From Pseudomonadota bacterium (lineage in GTDB: Bacteria; Tectomicrobia; Entotheonellia; Entotheonellales; Entotheonellaceae): a stretch of 64,000 bases of DNA. The notes below the pieces were generated by a model. That model was not told the origin of the DNA. It made no database searches and worked only from the letters and a program-made list of their open reading frames with translations. The stretch's first letter is position 1. Every line of letters begins with the position of its first letter. The position numbers and the translations under genes were made by a program. Where the stretch lies: the NCBI GenBank assembly GCA_005777235.1, contig SXND01000155.1, positions 1 to 64,000 on the forward strand. The letters are read 5' to 3'. Below are positions 43,668 through 52,574 of this stretch, one piece after another.

Positions 43668-45197
43668 ATGGCGACCATCCCAATAGCACCCGAGGACTAT
43701 CTGGTCAAGATCCTCACGGCGCAGGTGTATGACGTGGTTATCGAGAGTCCGCTCGACCTCGCCCCCTTGTTGTCCCGTCGCCTCAACAACCGCGTGCGGC
43801 TCAAGCGTGAGGACATGCAGGAGGTCTTCTCCTTCAAACTGCGTGGCGCCTACAACAAAATGGTGCACCTATCACCGGAAGCCCGCACCCGGGGGGTGCT
43901 GACCGCCTCGGCTGGGAATCATGCCCAGGGTGTGGCGCTGGCGGCGCGGCAGCTGCACTGCCCAGCGCTGATTGTCATGCCCGTGACCACGCCGCGCATC
44001 AAAATTGATGCGGTGCAGCGCCGTGGGGCGCAGGTCATTCTGCACGGCGATACGTATGATGACGCCTACACCCACGCGGGGCACCTGGCTGCCGAACGGG
44101 CGCTGACGTTTGTGCATCCCTACGACGATCCCGAGGTGATTGCGGGCCAAGGCACGGTGGGCATGGAGATTGTACGCCAGTGCAGCCCGCCGCCGCAGGC
44201 GATTTTTGTGCCGGTGGGTGGTGGCGGGCTCATCGCGGGGATCGCCGCCTATGTCAAACGGTTGTATCCACACGTCAAAATCATTGGCGTGGAACCCACG
44301 GATGCCGACGCCATGACACGTTCGCTGCAGCACGGCGCCCGCGTGCGGTTGACGCAGGTGGGCCTGTTTGCCGATGGCGTGGCGGTCAAATATGTGGGTG
44401 CTGAGACGTTTCGCCTCTGCCAGGAGCTGGTGGATGACATGGTGCTGGTGGACACGGATGCCATCTGCGCCGCTATGAAAGACGTGTTTGAAGACACGCG
44501 CTCCATCCTCGAACCCGCCGGGGCGCTGCGTATCGCCGGACTCAAGGCCTATGTGGCCCGCGAAAAGCTACACGATACCACCCTGGTGGCGGTGGCCTCT
44601 GGGGCGAACATGAACTTTGACCGGCTGCGCCACGTCGCCGAACACGCCGAACTCGGCGGCGAGCGCGAGGCGGTGCTGGCCATTGTCATCCCGGAGCGCC
44701 CTGGGAGTTTTCAGGCCTTGTGCCAGCTCCTGGGGGTGCATAAGATCACGGAGTTTAACTACCGTTACGCTGACCCAGAGAAAGCGGTGGTGTTTGTCGG
44801 CGTGGAAGTGCAAAATCGCCAGGCATGCGTCGCCCTCATCGCGACCCTTCAAGCACAGGGTCTGCAAACCTCTGATTTTACAGACAACGAGATGGCCAAG
44901 CTGCACGTGCGGCACATGGTCGGAGGGCATGCCCCGCAGGCGCAGCACGAGCGCTTATACCGCTTCGAGTTCCCGGAGCGCCCTGGGGCCCTGCTCGCAT
45001 TTTTGACGCGCCTGAGCCAGACGTGGAACATCAGCCTGTTTCACTATCGTAATCATGGCACGGACCACGGGCGTGTCCTGATTGGTATCCAAGTGCCGCC
45101 GCCGGACCAGGCCGCGTTTCAGGATTTTTTAACAGGGGTGGGGTATGCGTATGATGAGGAAAGCCAGAATCCGGCTTACCGGCTGTTTCTGAGCTGA
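43668..45197 (+). CDS. ilvA: Threonine ammonia-lyase, biosynthetic (two ACT-like domains)
   Basis: 509 residues. The PLP-binding Lys is in FSFKLRGAYNKM, the asparagine loop is TASAGNHAQGVALAA, and the phosphate-binding glycines are PVGGGGLIAGIAAYV. Two C-terminal ACT-like domains (ERPGSFQALCQLLGVH-type and ERPGALLAFLTRLSQTWNIS) bind isoleucine and valine in E. coli IlvA. It deaminates threonine to 2-oxobutanoate for isoleucine synthesis. The ATG at 43668 follows CAGGAGC. No other ilv gene is near. The gene lies divergent from the DevBCA-like cluster. Confidence 0.94.
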   Translation: MATIPIAPEDYLVKILTAQVYDVVIESPLDLAPLLSRRLNNRVRLKREDMQEVFSFKLRGAYNKMVHLSPEARTRGVLTASAGNHAQGVALAARQLHCPALIVMPVTTPRIKIDAVQRRGAQVILHGDTYDDAYTHAGHLAAERALTFVHPYDDPEVIAGQGTVGMEIVRQCSPPPQAIFVPVGGGGLIAGIAAYVKRLYPHVKIIGVEPTDADAMTRSLQHGARVRLTQVGLFADGVAVKYVGAETFRLCQELVDDMVLVDTDAICAAMKDVFEDTRSILEPAGALRIAGLKAYVAREKLHDTTLVAVASGANMNFDRLRHVAEHAELGGEREAVLAIVIPERPGSFQALCQLLGVHKITEFNYRYADPEKAVVFVGVEVQNRQACVALIATLQAQGLQTSDFTDNEMAKLHVRHMVGGHAPQAQHERLYRFEFPERPGALLAFLTRLSQTWNISLFHYRNHGTDHGRVLIGIQVPPPDQAAFQDFLTGVGYAYDEESQNPAYRLFLS

Positions 45198-45495
45198 GAG
45201 GAATGGTCGTCTGTGGCGCCACGCAATTTTATGACCAAGTGCAGGATGCGTGACGCAATCCGCAGGCCATCATTGCTGTCCTGCCGCCGTCTACACAAGC
45301 CTTTGATCGCGGTGACACGTTTCGACGCTATCGCGCCTAGCTGCCGACCTTGACCGACTCTGTCCTGGTGACGCCAACGCGGATGGCCATTGACCACTAC
45401 CATCTTGCCAGAACCCACCGCTGCGGAGGACCGCCCGATCTCTACGCCAGCCCGCGCTGAGCTCAAGCGCGACCGAGAGCTCAAGACCTCCTGCT

Positions 45496-46725
45496 TCATG
45501 TCTGCTCACCACTGTCGACTTCCAGGACATTGTCGGCAATCAAGCGGGCAATCTCCTCATCCGCCATGCTCAAAATGTCTTTGCAGACCTGGACCGTGTG
45601 CTGCCCAAGGTTCGGCGCTGGCCAGTGGAACTCCGCTGCGGTGTTGGAGAGGCGGAATTCCGAACGTTGTACCGGATGATACCCCACGTCGGGGTGATCC
45701 ATGTACACGAAGGCACCGCGCTGCTGCATCTGCGGATCGTCAATCACATCCTGGTTGGTCTGCACCACCCCAGCCGGCACGCCAGCCTGCTGCAGCGTGT
45801 GCATCAAGCCAAAGGCCTCATGCTGCTGCGTCCAGGCACTGAGCAAGGTATCCAGCGCCTCCTCGTGCTGTTTGCGGCTGAACATGCTGGCAAAACGCGA
45901 CGCACTGCTCCAAGCGGGATGGCCCATCACCTGGCACAGAGCCTGCCACTCCGTCTCGGTCATGCAGGCAATGGTGCACCAGCGACCCTCTCCCAGACAG
46001 GGATAGGCGGCGTGCGGCGCCACCGAGGGATGGCGGTTCCCCATGCGGGTTTGTACGTGGCCATTGTTGGCGGCATCCATGACGGGCGGGGCCATGAAGT
46101 GCAGGGCGGCTTCGAGCTGTGAAATATCAATATGCTGTCCCTGACCGGTGCGGCGGCGGTAGTCCAGGGCCGCGACCAACGTGGGCAGGGCAAAACGCGG
46201 CACCACAAAGTCGGTATAGGCGCCGTAGGGCGTGCTGGGCGCGCGGTCGGGCCAGCCGGTGAGATCGGTCATGCCGCTCAAGGACGACAGCACCGGGCCA
46301 AAGCCCGGTTGGCGTGAGTGTGGGCCATCACGGCCCAGCATAGAGGCGCTGATCATGATGAGGTCGGGCTTGATGGCACGCAGCACGTCATAGCCTAAAC
46401 CCCATTTTTCGATGGTGCCTGGCGTAAAATTTTCGGTGACGACATCAGCCCAGGCGACAAAACGTTTCACGATGTCTAGGGCCTGCGGATGGCCCATGTT
46501 GAGGCCAAAGCCGTATTTGTTGACGTTGTAATTGGCGTAGTAGGCGCTGCGATTGAGGCCGCGCTTGCCACCGCCAAACGGTGGGGCAGTGCGCAGCACT
46601 TCCGGGCGGCCACGCGATTCAATACGGACAATGGTGGCGCCGTATTCGGCCAGATAACTGGTGGTCATGGGGCCGATCACTACCCAGAAAAAGTCCAACA
46701 CTTTTAAGCCTTCAAACGGTCGCAC
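45496..46725 (-). CDS. Class III CoA-transferase (CaiB/BaiF family) with catalytic Asp
   Basis: 409 residues. Typical segments are PFEGLKVLDFFWVVIGPMTT, EYGATIVRIESRGRPEVLRT, NVNKYGFGLNMGHPQALDIV, and VTENFTPGTIEKWGLGYDVL. The catalytic Asp position is filled (PYGAYTDFVV). Such enzymes move CoA between dicarboxylic or carnitine-type acids in the cytoplasm. The GTG at 46725 has GGAGGAGA upstream, a strong ribosome site; the longer frame to 46812 overlaps a repeat and is not needed. It is adjacent to a second CoA-transferase lacking this Asp and to an Mcd-like dehydrogenase. Confidence 0.9.
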   Translation of the reverse strand: MRPFEGLKVLDFFWVVIGPMTTSYLAEYGATIVRIESRGRPEVLRTAPPFGGGKRGLNRSAYYANYNVNKYGFGLNMGHPQALDIVKRFVAWADVVTENFTPGTIEKWGLGYDVLRAIKPDLIMISASMLGRDGPHSRQPGFGPVLSSLSGMTDLTGWPDRAPSTPYGAYTDFVVPRFALPTLVAALDYRRRTGQGQHIDISQLEAALHFMAPPVMDAANNGHVQTRMGNRHPSVAPHAAYPCLGEGRWCTIACMTETEWQALCQVMGHPAWSSASRFASMFSRKQHEEALDTLLSAWTQQHEAFGLMHTLQQAGVPAGVVQTNQDVIDDPQMQQRGAFVYMDHPDVGYHPVQRSEFRLSNTAAEFHWPAPNLGQHTVQVCKDILSMADEEIARLIADNVLEVDSGEQT

Positions 46726-46750
46726 GGGTATCTCCTCCAAGGGCAGAGGG

Positions 46751-46780
46751 GGCCGGGATGGCGCCCGGCGCTCCCAGTGG
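46751..46780. repeat. Possible partial copy of the dispersed palindromic element
   Basis: GGCCGGGATGGCGCCCGGCG followed by CTCCCAG resembles the right half of the elements at 5036 and 34537. It lies in the short gap between the two CoA-transferase genes. The match is limited. Confidence 0.4.
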
Positions 46781-46817
46781 GCAAACGCGCTCCTCGGTGC
46801 GCAGCGCAGCACCAGCC

Positions 46818-48074
46818 TTACAGCACACCTTGCTCACGCAGCATGGCCACGGCGGCAGGTGACAGGCCGAGTTCGTCCTGGTAGATGGCGCGATTGTGCT
46901 CGCCCAGGCTCGGCGGCAGGCGCTGCAGGGTCAGCGGTGTGGCACTGAGCCGGGCAAAGGGTCCGAGAAAGGTCATCGGGGTGTGCAGCTCGGGATGCGT
47001 CAGATGCTGAAAATACTGCCGGGCCTGCAACTGCGGGTCCATGACGATATCGGCACTGGTCGAGACCGGAAACAGCATAATGCGCCGCGTGACGGCGCCC
47101 TCAAATAACTCTCTTTTGGTCTTGCTCAAGATAAAACGTTCAATCGGTGGGACCATCCACGCCATCATCTCCGGGGTCATGAGCCCATAGCCCAGCGTGG
47201 TAAAATCCACCGCTTCGAGCTCCGGGCACGGCATGCCCTCTTCGGCCATCCAGCGCACGATCTGGTTCACGCCCAGCCCAGAGCCCTGGCCTCCAGAAAA
47301 TTGAAAATTGACGTAGCCATCTTGGCACGGCCAGGTCAGGCGCATAAACGACGTGGGGCCCATCTGGCGGTAGGCGCCCTGGCGCTGGATGATGGCGTGT
47401 TCCATGGTGTAACTCTGCGGTGCATTGGCCAGCGCACGTGCCATGGCTTCCTGGCACGACACATCAACGTGTTGCCCCTTGCCGGTGAGCACGCGGTGCA
47501 TATGCGCCACCATGGCCCCACTGGCCCCCGCCCCAGCGCCGTGCAGGGCAAAATGCGGAAAGCCGACGCGCACCGGAGCCCGGTCGGGCTCGCCGGTGAC
47601 GAACATAAAACCCGACATGGCCATACCCACGAGGTCCGGGGCTTTGTAGTGCGCATAGGGGCCCTGCTGGCCAAACGGTGTGATCGAGACCATGATCAAG
47701 GCCGGATGGAGGGCCGCCAGGGTCTCATAGCCCAGCCCAAGCGCCTCCAGGGCACCGGGTGGGCCAGACTCCAGGAGAAAATCCGCTGTCGGCACCAGAC
47801 GCTTCAGTAAGGCCTGGCCCCCAGGCGTGGTCACATCGAGGGTGATGCTGCGCTTGTTGGCGGTATACGACCACCAGTATAAGCTGCGCTCCGCCTGCAC
47901 CTCGTCGTGGTAAAACGGTCCGATATGCCGCGCTGGATGGCCGTCTGGAGGTTCAATCTGCAGCACATCGGCCCCGAGGTCGGCGAGAATTTTGCCACAC
48001 AGGAGACATTCGGGGCCGGTCAGATCCAGGACGCGATAAGGATTGAGCATCCCCACGCCATTGGTTGCTTCCAC
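46818..48074 (-). CDS. Class III CoA-transferase homologue lacking the catalytic Asp
   Basis: 418 residues of the CaiB/BaiF fold: NPYRVLDLTGPECLLCGKIL, LGADVLQIEPPDGHPARHIG, NKRSITLDVTTPGGQALLKR and VLTGKGQHVDVSCQEAMARA. At the position of the catalytic Asp the sequence reads VGFPHFALHG, so Asp is replaced by Ala. It may be the non-catalytic subunit of a heteromeric transferase with the 45496-46725 product, or may have another activity. The GTG at 48074 follows GGAGGAAGAGC; ATG 48050 is an alternative. It begins 63 bases after the acyl-CoA dehydrogenase stop, in one minus-strand unit. Confidence 0.87.
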   Translation of the reverse strand: MEATNGVGMLNPYRVLDLTGPECLLCGKILADLGADVLQIEPPDGHPARHIGPFYHDEVQAERSLYWWSYTANKRSITLDVTTPGGQALLKRLVPTADFLLESGPPGALEALGLGYETLAALHPALIMVSITPFGQQGPYAHYKAPDLVGMAMSGFMFVTGEPDRAPVRVGFPHFALHGAGAGASGAMVAHMHRVLTGKGQHVDVSCQEAMARALANAPQSYTMEHAIIQRQGAYRQMGPTSFMRLTWPCQDGYVNFQFSGGQGSGLGVNQIVRWMAEEGMPCPELEAVDFTTLGYGLMTPEMMAWMVPPIERFILSKTKRELFEGAVTRRIMLFPVSTSADIVMDPQLQARQYFQHLTHPELHTPMTFLGPFARLSATPLTLQRLPPSLGEHNRAIYQDELGLSPAAVAMLREQGVL

Positions 48075-48137
48075 GCTCTTCCTCCAGTCTACACGGCTCG
48101 CATCCAGTCGTCAGCAGGCGGTATGCCGCGGTGATTC

Positions 48138-49784
48138 TCACCCGTGCAGCAACTGCCGTGCAATGACTTTGAGGGCCAGGATAGGCCGCACGCCTTCAAA
48201 AATCGGCAGCACCTGCGCATCCACCACATAACGCGAGATGGGCGTCTCCTCCGCGTAGCCCCAGCCACCATGCAGCAACTGGCCCTCCTGCGTCAGCCAC
48301 ACCGCCACATCGCTGGCCAGCAATTTGGCCATAGCGGCTTCCAGACCCGTTTCGGAGCCCTGATCAATGGCCTGGGCCGCGGCATAGGTCAGGTGCCGCG
48401 CCGCGGCCAGCCGGGTCGCCATGCGCCCGATTTTGTACTGCGTCAGGGGATACGCCGCAATGGGCTGTCCAAATTGCCGCCGAGTTTTGACGTAGGCAAC
48501 GGTTTTTTCCAAGGCCGCCTGGCTGAGGCCGACGGCCCGCCCACCGGTTTGCAAGCGTCCATTGGCAAAGCCACGCATCTGTAAATAAAACCCGCGATTG
48601 TGCCCGGCTTCTTCGCCTACCAGACAGTCGGCTGGCAGGAAAAACTGCTCGTACTGCATGGTAAAGGAGTGCATGCCACGATACCCTGGCGTGGCATCCG
48701 CCTTGGCACGCAGCGTGCCACCCTGCGGTTGGGTGATCGCAAAATCATGCCCGTAGAAGCGCGGTTTTTCCAAGATGAAGAGCGACACGCCGCGCGCCCC
48801 ACGACTGCCATCACCGTCGGTGCGGGCCAGCAGACCAATGAGATCGGCCCGCCCGGCAAACGTGCACCAGGCTTTGGCGCCGTTGAGCACATAGCCCCGC
48901 TGGCCACCGATCTCCGCTGCGTCAGCGCGACAGGTAATCGAGGCGACGTCGGAACCGGTATCTGGCTCCGTCACCGACACCGCTACCATAAGGGCCCCCG
49001 AGGCGATCGGGGGCAGCCAGCGCTGCTTTTGCGCCTCGGTGCCGCCATCGAGGAGGGCGCGCGCCACAATCTCTGGACGCGTAATCAGACTCCCGGCGGC
49101 GCCGAGCGACCCACGCGACAGCTCTTCCGTGGTGATGACCATGACCAACATGCCCATGCCAGTCCCACCGTAGGCTTCGGGGATCGACATGGCGAAAAAG
49201 CCGAGTGCGCCCATCTGGGTAATAAGTTCGTCCGGTGCCAGGGCGTCATGGCGATGCACCCACTCGGCAATGGGCTCCACTTCCTGGCGCGTAAAATCCC
49301 GCACCGCTTGTCGCGTCAGCTCCGCCATCTCATCACCCAGACGGCTGGTATGCACGCCATTGCTGTCCAGCACCGCCTGCCCGATCCCACAGACGAGCGC
49401 CTCAGCAGCCCCCGTGCGCGCGGCCTGGCGTACCGCCTCTGCCGCACACGTCTCGGCCAGCACCGCTTCACTGAGCCCATACGCGCTCCAATGCGCGCCC
49501 ACCTCGGCCAGCATGTTCTGGTGCACCTCGGCGGCATAGGCCAGGGCCGTGTGCGCCATCATGGCGTCATCCTGGCCGTGCATCTCGGCAGCGTGCAGCA
49601 GCGCTTGGGCAGCACGCACTTCCGTGGCGCGGTAGGCCAGGCGTTCGCAGTGTACTTGATGCGCGTCGATGTCGTGCCCATGTTGGGTGAGATGCCGTGC
49701 GCGGGCCAGAGCCTCCTCGCGCACCTGCACGAGTGCTGTAAGAATGAGGCGTGCCTGAGTCAGCGCCTCCTGGGTGGTCAACAT
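48138..49784 (-). CDS. Acyl-CoA dehydrogenase with long N-terminal domain, methylsuccinyl-CoA-dehydrogenase-like
   Basis: 548 residues, against about 380 for ordinary acyl-CoA dehydrogenases. The first 150 or so residues are an extra helical domain (RLILTALVQVREEALARARH), as in methylsuccinyl-CoA dehydrogenase (Mcd). The core matches Mcd-type proteins: FFAMSIPEAYGGTGMGMLVM, ITTEELSRGSLGAAGSL, SVTEPDTGSDVASI, and PISRYVVDAQVLPIFEGVRP, with the Glu of FEG at the catalytic position. Mcd oxidises methylsuccinyl-CoA to mesaconyl-CoA in the ethylmalonyl-CoA pathway. No other gene of that pathway is present. The ATG at 49784 has AGGAGG upstream. Two CoA-transferases follow. Confidence 0.85.
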   Translation of the reverse strand: MLTTQEALTQARLILTALVQVREEALARARHLTQHGHDIDAHQVHCERLAYRATEVRAAQALLHAAEMHGQDDAMMAHTALAYAAEVHQNMLAEVGAHWSAYGLSEAVLAETCAAEAVRQAARTGAAEALVCGIGQAVLDSNGVHTSRLGDEMAELTRQAVRDFTRQEVEPIAEWVHRHDALAPDELITQMGALGFFAMSIPEAYGGTGMGMLVMVITTEELSRGSLGAAGSLITRPEIVARALLDGGTEAQKQRWLPPIASGALMVAVSVTEPDTGSDVASITCRADAAEIGGQRGYVLNGAKAWCTFAGRADLIGLLARTDGDGSRGARGVSLFILEKPRFYGHDFAITQPQGGTLRAKADATPGYRGMHSFTMQYEQFFLPADCLVGEEAGHNRGFYLQMRGFANGRLQTGGRAVGLSQAALEKTVAYVKTRRQFGQPIAAYPLTQYKIGRMATRLAAARHLTYAAAQAIDQGSETGLEAAMAKLLASDVAVWLTQEGQLLHGGWGYAEETPISRYVVDAQVLPIFEGVRPILALKVIARQLLHG

Positions 49785-50410
49785 GCAGAGCCTCCTGACG
49801 ATGCCGTGTCGTGGTGAGAGATGCCAAGTGCGCCCCCTGTCCCCCTGCACACGATACGCCAAACCACTGGCTAACGCCAGCGCCCGCCATCGTCCCGCCC
49901 GTTCGGCACACGGCCAAGCTGGCCACTCGCCCTAGATCAGGCCCAAGCGCGGCGGTAGAGAGGCGCCAGGTCACCACCTCATGCGAAGATCCAGGCTGAG
50001 CGCAGCGTCTCTTGGGACACCGCAGCCCTCCACGCAGAGAAGCACGTATACGGTGGTCACGCAGAGGTAGAGGCGGATGTGAGAGCAACCAGACGTCCTG
50101 ACCTCAGCCATGGCCCGCTGGCACGTGGCGACAGCCCATCGCCTCACGCCAATGTGGCCCCTGGCCAAAAGCTAGTCAGGCATCATAGACATATATTACT
50201 TTAAAAAATTAGAAATTATATAGTATTTTAAATATTCATTTCTTTGTTTACTTGTTTGTGGCACACGTGAGGTGGAGAGGTGGGGGGGGACACGTCGCAG
50301 ACGTGCCGGATGGCTGGCGCACGCGCCTGGGGCCGATGGCCCCTGCCCCTATCCTGCGGCTCGTGCGGCCCGTCACACCGCGACACCCACGCCCGTCGTC
50401 TCTGGGAGGC
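49785..50410. other. 626-base gap with an AT-rich island
   Basis: No gene is recognisable. Bases about 50180-50260 are strikingly AT-rich (runs such as TTTAAAAAATTAGAAATTAT) in an otherwise GC-rich sequence. The island lies downstream of the membrane-protein gene and upstream of the dehydrogenase unit, so it could be an UP-element-rich promoter for the latter, a curved-DNA site, or foreign DNA. Confidence 0.5.
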
Positions 50411-51658
50411 TTACCGTACGCGCAGCCTCCCCAGCCCTGCGTGGCCTAAGATGAGTGCGCAGCACGTAAGCGCAAACGTAAAACTGACGAGATGCGGAAT
50501 GTTGCAAAGCGCAATGAGACCACCGGAGTTGAGCCAAGACAATACTGAAAATCCTATATAATTCGCCATGCCAATCGTCAGCAGCGGTCGTGCCGTGGCC
50601 GTCGCGTGATTGAGCACCGTCCGTGTCAGGGCCACGACGACACCGGCGAGGGCTGCAAAAACGAGGTAGCCCGGCGACCCGAGGGCTATGAGCCCCTCGC
50701 CAAAGACGGTAGAGGTGACATTGCTGGTCAGCGTATTGACACCGAGAGCATAGTCTTTGACGGTGGCTGTCGCGAGGGCAGAAAAATCTGTCTGCATGAG
50801 CTCATCTTGGTTCGTGCGTGAGAGATCAGCGACCAGAGCCCCCAGATTACCACCAAGGGCCTGGAGCCACGTCGGCAGGTAGGGAGCAAAGACATAGCCC
50901 TCGATGTGCAGATCCCACAGGCGCCAGAGCGTATCGCCAGAGCCCACAGTGGCACGCCAGAGGACGAAGTTCCATGCCTCAGCGAGTGGTAGATGATCAA
51001 AGAGCATAGCAGAGCCAACAGCTGAGCAGAAAGCTGGGAGGGCAATCATCAGCAGATAGGACACTCTTATTTTGGGCCATACGGCTATGACGGTGGGCAC
51101 AAGCGCCTGGAGAGCAGCGGTCTTGTACCCCCAGACAGCGGGGTAGGACGACGTCAGCAGTATTGTGACCCCAAAGAGTGCATGCTCTGTAGCACCTGCA
51201 GGGCATCGGCGCCAGACCCAGCCCACGAGAGCACAGAGCATGGGGATGAGGAAGTCCCGCAGTGAGTATGCCAGAGGACCAAGAGCCCCTAGAGTAGAGC
51301 GAAATTCTCCCTTGCCTATTTCTCCTGCGAGTACCGCAGAGACCCCAGCGCCAACAAACAGAAACACCAACGCCCCGAGCTCCACGGCGATGACCACGGA
51401 GGCGACCCGATGCATGGCACGCCGCGTGATGGGTACCACACGGTGGGGCTCAGACGGGCACTGCCAGTGTCTGTAGAGCAGCAGGTAGACCAGGGTGCCC
51501 ACGAGCACATACCATCCATAGGCAAGCGTCGCGCCGTTGGGAGATCCTATCTGCAAGATATTTAATCCAGGCGCTCCTTCCTCCATCATATAGATGCCTA
51601 TCCAGGGCAGGACGACGACGACGGCAAGCATAATGGTCAGGCTCGACAGCTCATGCAT
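50411..51658 (-). CDS. Polytopic membrane protein, Wzy/oligosaccharide-polymerase-like topology
   Basis: 415 residues with about ten to twelve hydrophobic segments and a larger polar loop near residues 225-310 (LHIEGYVFAPYLPTWLQALG to DELMQTDFSALATATVKDY). That arrangement resembles O-antigen or repeat-unit polymerases, whose long periplasmic loop binds sugar substrate, but no diagnostic motif is certain. No glycosyltransferase genes are nearby. The ATG at 51658 (MHELSS) follows GAGAGGTG. Codon use is somewhat less GC-biased than in neighbouring genes, and with the AT-rich island beside it, this may indicate transfer. Confidence 0.6.
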   Translation of the reverse strand: MHELSSLTIMLAVVVVLPWIGIYMMEEGAPGLNILQIGSPNGATLAYGWYVLVGTLVYLLLYRHWQCPSEPHRVVPITRRAMHRVASVVIAVELGALVFLFVGAGVSAVLAGEIGKGEFRSTLGALGPLAYSLRDFLIPMLCALVGWVWRRCPAGATEHALFGVTILLTSSYPAVWGYKTAALQALVPTVIAVWPKIRVSYLLMIALPAFCSAVGSAMLFDHLPLAEAWNFVLWRATVGSGDTLWRLWDLHIEGYVFAPYLPTWLQALGGNLGALVADLSRTNQDELMQTDFSALATATVKDYALGVNTLTSNVTSTVFGEGLIALGSPGYLVFAALAGVVVALTRTVLNHATATARPLLTIGMANYIGFSVLSWLNSGGLIALCNIPHLVSFTFALTCCALILGHAGLGRLRVR

Positions 51659-51825
51659 AACGCACCTCTCTAGGCTCAGGTCTGGTGCCGAGAAGATATT
51701 CCATATCACCGCGGTACGCACAGTCTATCCTGGGAAAGAGAGCGTGTGCTGACGCTGTCGTATAGTGCAGGCGATCCGTGGAACACGTCCGGCACATGGC
51801 CAGCCCCTGCGGCCCGTGCGGCCCG

Positions 51826-52566
51826 TCACGCTGACTCATCGTCGTGGTCATGATGGTGTGGATAGAGCGCCGCGGTGGGGCCATAGAGTTGGAACAGTGT
51901 TTCTGGTGTGAGCATCTGTGTGGGCGGGCCGATGCCAAAAAGGCGGCGATTCAGACAGATCACCTGCGTGGCCACGCGTAGCACCATATTGAGTTCGTGT
52001 GAACTAATCAACGCGGTGACTTGGCGCTCTTCCACCTGCTGTGCCAGCACCTGATATAGCGTCTGCTCGCCGCCAATATCGACCCCGGCTTCCGGCTCAT
52101 CCAGCAAGACGAGACGCGGTTGACGCAGCATCGCCCGTGCCAGCATGAGACGTTTGAGCTGTCCACCGGACACCGTGCCGACTGGTTGGTATAAAAAAGG
52201 TGCGAGGCGAAATGTTTCGACGGCCCAATCCAGTGGCGCCTGTCGTGCTTTGCGGGGCAGGGAACGCAGCGGCATGGTGAGCATCTCATGGCCAGTCAGC
52301 GGCAAGGAGGGATCAAAGCGCAAGTGCTGCGGCACATAGCCGATATATGTATGGGCCTGCCGCATGGATTGGCCATACACCTGCACCGTGCCACGCGCCG
52401 GGATCAGCCCCAGAATAGCCCGCAACAGCGTGGTCTTTCCCGAGCCGTTGGGACCAATGAGCATGACCATCTGCCCAGGAGGCAGGGCAAACGAAACGTC
52501 ATCGACGGCTGGACGCTCAGCCCCGTCAAAGTGTACGGACAAATGCTCCACTGCAAGCGCATCCAT
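51826..52566 (-). CDS. ZnuC-like ABC transporter ATPase with His/Asp-rich tail, orphan
   Basis: 246 residues. Walker A is IGPNGSGKTTLLRAI, the signature is VSGGQLKRLMLARAM, and Walker B is LVLLDEPEAGVD, followed by the switch His in ISSHELN. The overall spacing fits the ZnuC/MntB/TroB metal-importer class. The protein ends HHHDHDDESA, a likely zinc-binding tail. No permease or binding-protein gene is adjacent, so it lacks local partners. It lies eight bases downstream of the methyltransferase gene. It probably energises a metal importer encoded elsewhere. Confidence 0.83.
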   Translation of the reverse strand: MDALAVEHLSVHFDGAERPAVDDVSFALPPGQMVMLIGPNGSGKTTLLRAILGLIPARGTVQVYGQSMRQAHTYIGYVPQHLRFDPSLPLTGHEMLTMPLRSLPRKARQAPLDWAVETFRLAPFLYQPVGTVSGGQLKRLMLARAMLRQPRLVLLDEPEAGVDIGGEQTLYQVLAQQVEERQVTALISSHELNMVLRVATQVICLNRRLFGIGPPTQMLTPETLFQLYGPTAALYPHHHDHDDESA

Positions 52567-52574
52567 GCCTGGCG

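Noticed and set aside
45198-45495. A 107-residue open frame and a possible transposase remnant after ilvA
   Set aside because: No ribosome site, no family residues, and the + strand frames are interrupted by stops.
48600-49817. A 405-residue open frame on the + strand
   Set aside because: Antisense shadow of the acyl-CoA dehydrogenase, with no recognisable domain.
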